DNA of 64,000 nucleotides. Origin: Myrica gale (taxonomy: Eukaryota; Streptophyta; Magnoliopsida; Fagales; Myricaceae). Numbering within the stretch: position 1 is the stretch's first letter; each line of letters begins with the position of its first letter. Below, piece by piece: positions 62,684-64,000 of the stretch. The notes below the pieces were generated by a model. That model worked only from the letters and a program-made list of their open reading frames with translations, did no database searches and was not told the DNA's origin. Position numbers and translations under genes: made by a program. The DNA is taken from NCBI GenBank assembly GCA_963930655.1, contig OZ005608.1:4092001-4156000 (forward strand), given 5' to 3'.

Positions 62684-63713
62684 TTAGTGACCTACGCCAT
62701 ACAAAATATACAACTCGGAATTCAACATATATATATATATGTATGTACTAGTATTTAGTTCCTCACATTTTGTACGATATATTATATTGGTCAATAGCAA
62801 ATAATGGTTTTTGTTGAAGGACGAGGATGATTGTGTCGGAGAGATCAATGTACTTGTTTTGGTGGAGGAAGAGAAGCTTGTTCATAGATGATGAGCTAAT
62901 ACAGGTCGGATATGTATGTATAGAAAACATGTAGCTTTTGTCTTCAGTGGATCGAGTTCTACATTTACTGTCTCTAATTGTAGCTGTATGATTTCACTTT
63001 CCTTGAAACTTTGCACCATTTATTGCTTCGGGCAGGCGGGGGTTGCTGCTGATATGAACTTGTTGGCCTCATTTAACCCTATGGTTTGTATGCCTCGAAA
63101 CTTTTCACCCTCATGGAACCTCGAGAGTAGTACTAGATCTTAGTTAGAACAGAATGAATGGAATTTTTTTAAGCTGGCTTTAGAATAGGCCTATCAGTGC
63201 TGGGAGAAGGAACTGAAGTAGATTCTATGGATTAGAAATGGTCAAAATACCAGAGCACAACAGATGAAGTTACCAGTATCTTGATATGTGAACAGAGAAA
63301 TCACACTCCATACCAATTTTTTTTTTTATAAGTACACACTCCATACCAATTTTACAATCACCAGGAAGAAAAAAAATAGAAATGGCAATCACACTGCATG
63401 AGCTACAGCAGCTGGCAAATCGAGGCGCTTCCAAGAAATAATTTGGAGATTGTCCGAGATTAACAACCAGCAGTGTGGTTCCAAAATTTTCAAAAAATCA
63501 CAAGTGTGTTAGAACCCCAAACTTGCTTGAGTACGTATTTCCTGCAAGACTTGGATCGCAAAAGAGGGTTTTTTTTAGATGTGCAGAAGTAAGAAACACA
63601 ATGTATAATGCGAAAGATAGAGATAGAACTTAAAATCTCACCTGCACACTTTCCGGTATGGTTAGATCATCGAATCTATTTACAGAGAGCCTATCCTACC
63701 CATACAAGTCAAA
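62684..63713. other. convergent intergenic region
   Basis: Holds the 3' UTRs of the DUF2358 gene (+) and the cyclin gene (-), including a short (TA)n run near 62730. No gene seen. Confidence 0.55.
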
Positions 63714-64000
63714 TCAAAGTGGAATTTTATCTAATGTCGTTAATGCTGCAACACCACTGAGATCAGGCTTCATGTACTTCTCGTATGTGACTTTCAACTG
63801 TCCTGTTCCAGCAGCTTTATGGAATCTTAAGATCATCTCCGCACAATCCCTGCAGTGAGCAAATTTGAATTGTTTTACGTACTCAGGGAAGTTAAAAGTG
63901 AAGGCACTGAATTTTGAAAAGTACCTGATTTGAGATTCTTCATAGCGTGCGTGTTTGCAAAGCAGGGGTGTCCAAGCTGGAATCATGTGCAAGGTGCACC
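63714..64000 (-). CDS. B-type cyclin, C-terminal end (cyclin B3-like), partial
   Basis: The gene enters from the right edge; the exon 64000-63925 continues past the window and joins 63849-63714, which ends at a stop. The 70 residues read HMIPAWTPLLCKHARYEES, QIRDCAEMILRFHKAAGTGQ, LKVTYEKYMKPDLSGVAAL and TTLDKIPL. This is the end of the cyclin C-terminal box fold, where B-type cyclins have 'Y-x-x-x-Q-L-x-x-C' and 'L-x-x-x-Y-x-K-Y'. The wording fits what I recall of plant cyclin B3, regulators of CDK activity at mitosis and meiosis, better than B1 or B2. The destruction box and cyclin box proper lie outside the window. AG/G splitting at the junction keeps the frame. Confidence 0.78.
   Translation of the reverse strand, partial: CTLHMIPAWTPLLCKHARYEESQIRYFSKFSAFTFNFPEYVKQFKFAHCRDCAEMILRFHKAAGTGQLKVTYEKYMKPDLSGVAALTTLDKIPL

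Overview
This is eukaryotic nuclear DNA from a flowering plant, most likely a eudicot. It is AT-rich, its genes are split by GT-AG introns, several products are recognisable plant proteins (plastidic GAPDH, MTP metal transporters, a plant B-type cyclin), and short inverted-repeat elements are common. The species cannot be named from the sequence. All gene models were built by hand by joining exons at splice sites that keep the frame.

Layout. 540-5070 (-): a lytic-transglycosylase-like (SLT fold) protein whose third intron holds a hAT-type non-autonomous element. 5.1-11.2 kb: AT-rich intergenic DNA with small inverted-repeat elements. 11239-15820 (+): plastidic NAD-type glyceraldehyde-3-phosphate dehydrogenase (GAPCp), followed by about four tandem copies of a ~360-bp repeat. 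18404-18634 (-): a small defensin-like protein. 20033-27426 (-): a DCN1-like cullin neddylation protein in 11 coding exons. 29191-30263: a Pack-MULE-like element carrying a broken katanin p60 fragment. 30587-32544 (-): a secreted cupredoxin-like protein with a 1.06-kb TRIM-like LTR element in its intron. 35222-55771 (+): a tandem array of three intact MTP9/MTP10-like cation-efflux transporters plus a decayed last-exon relic. The first intron of the middle copy holds a hAT-type element that captured and scrambled a PPR gene. 57.07-58.38 kb (+): a probable polycistronic snoRNA cluster (box C/D and H/ACA) with a site II/telobox promoter, duplicated in tandem. 61732-62683 (+): a plastid-targeted DUF2358 protein. 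63714-64000 (-): the 3' end of a B-type cyclin, best matching plant cyclin B3.

The protein genes are unrelated housekeeping or accessory genes and form no operon-like unit. The three MTP copies are a local family expansion, probably for Mn2+ (or related cation) handling in endomembranes. The most notable non-coding content is the snoRNA cluster, whose two H/ACA copies differ by a compensating base pair, and the two gene-capturing transposons. Their boundaries are supported by inverted ends and target-site duplications read directly from the sequence.
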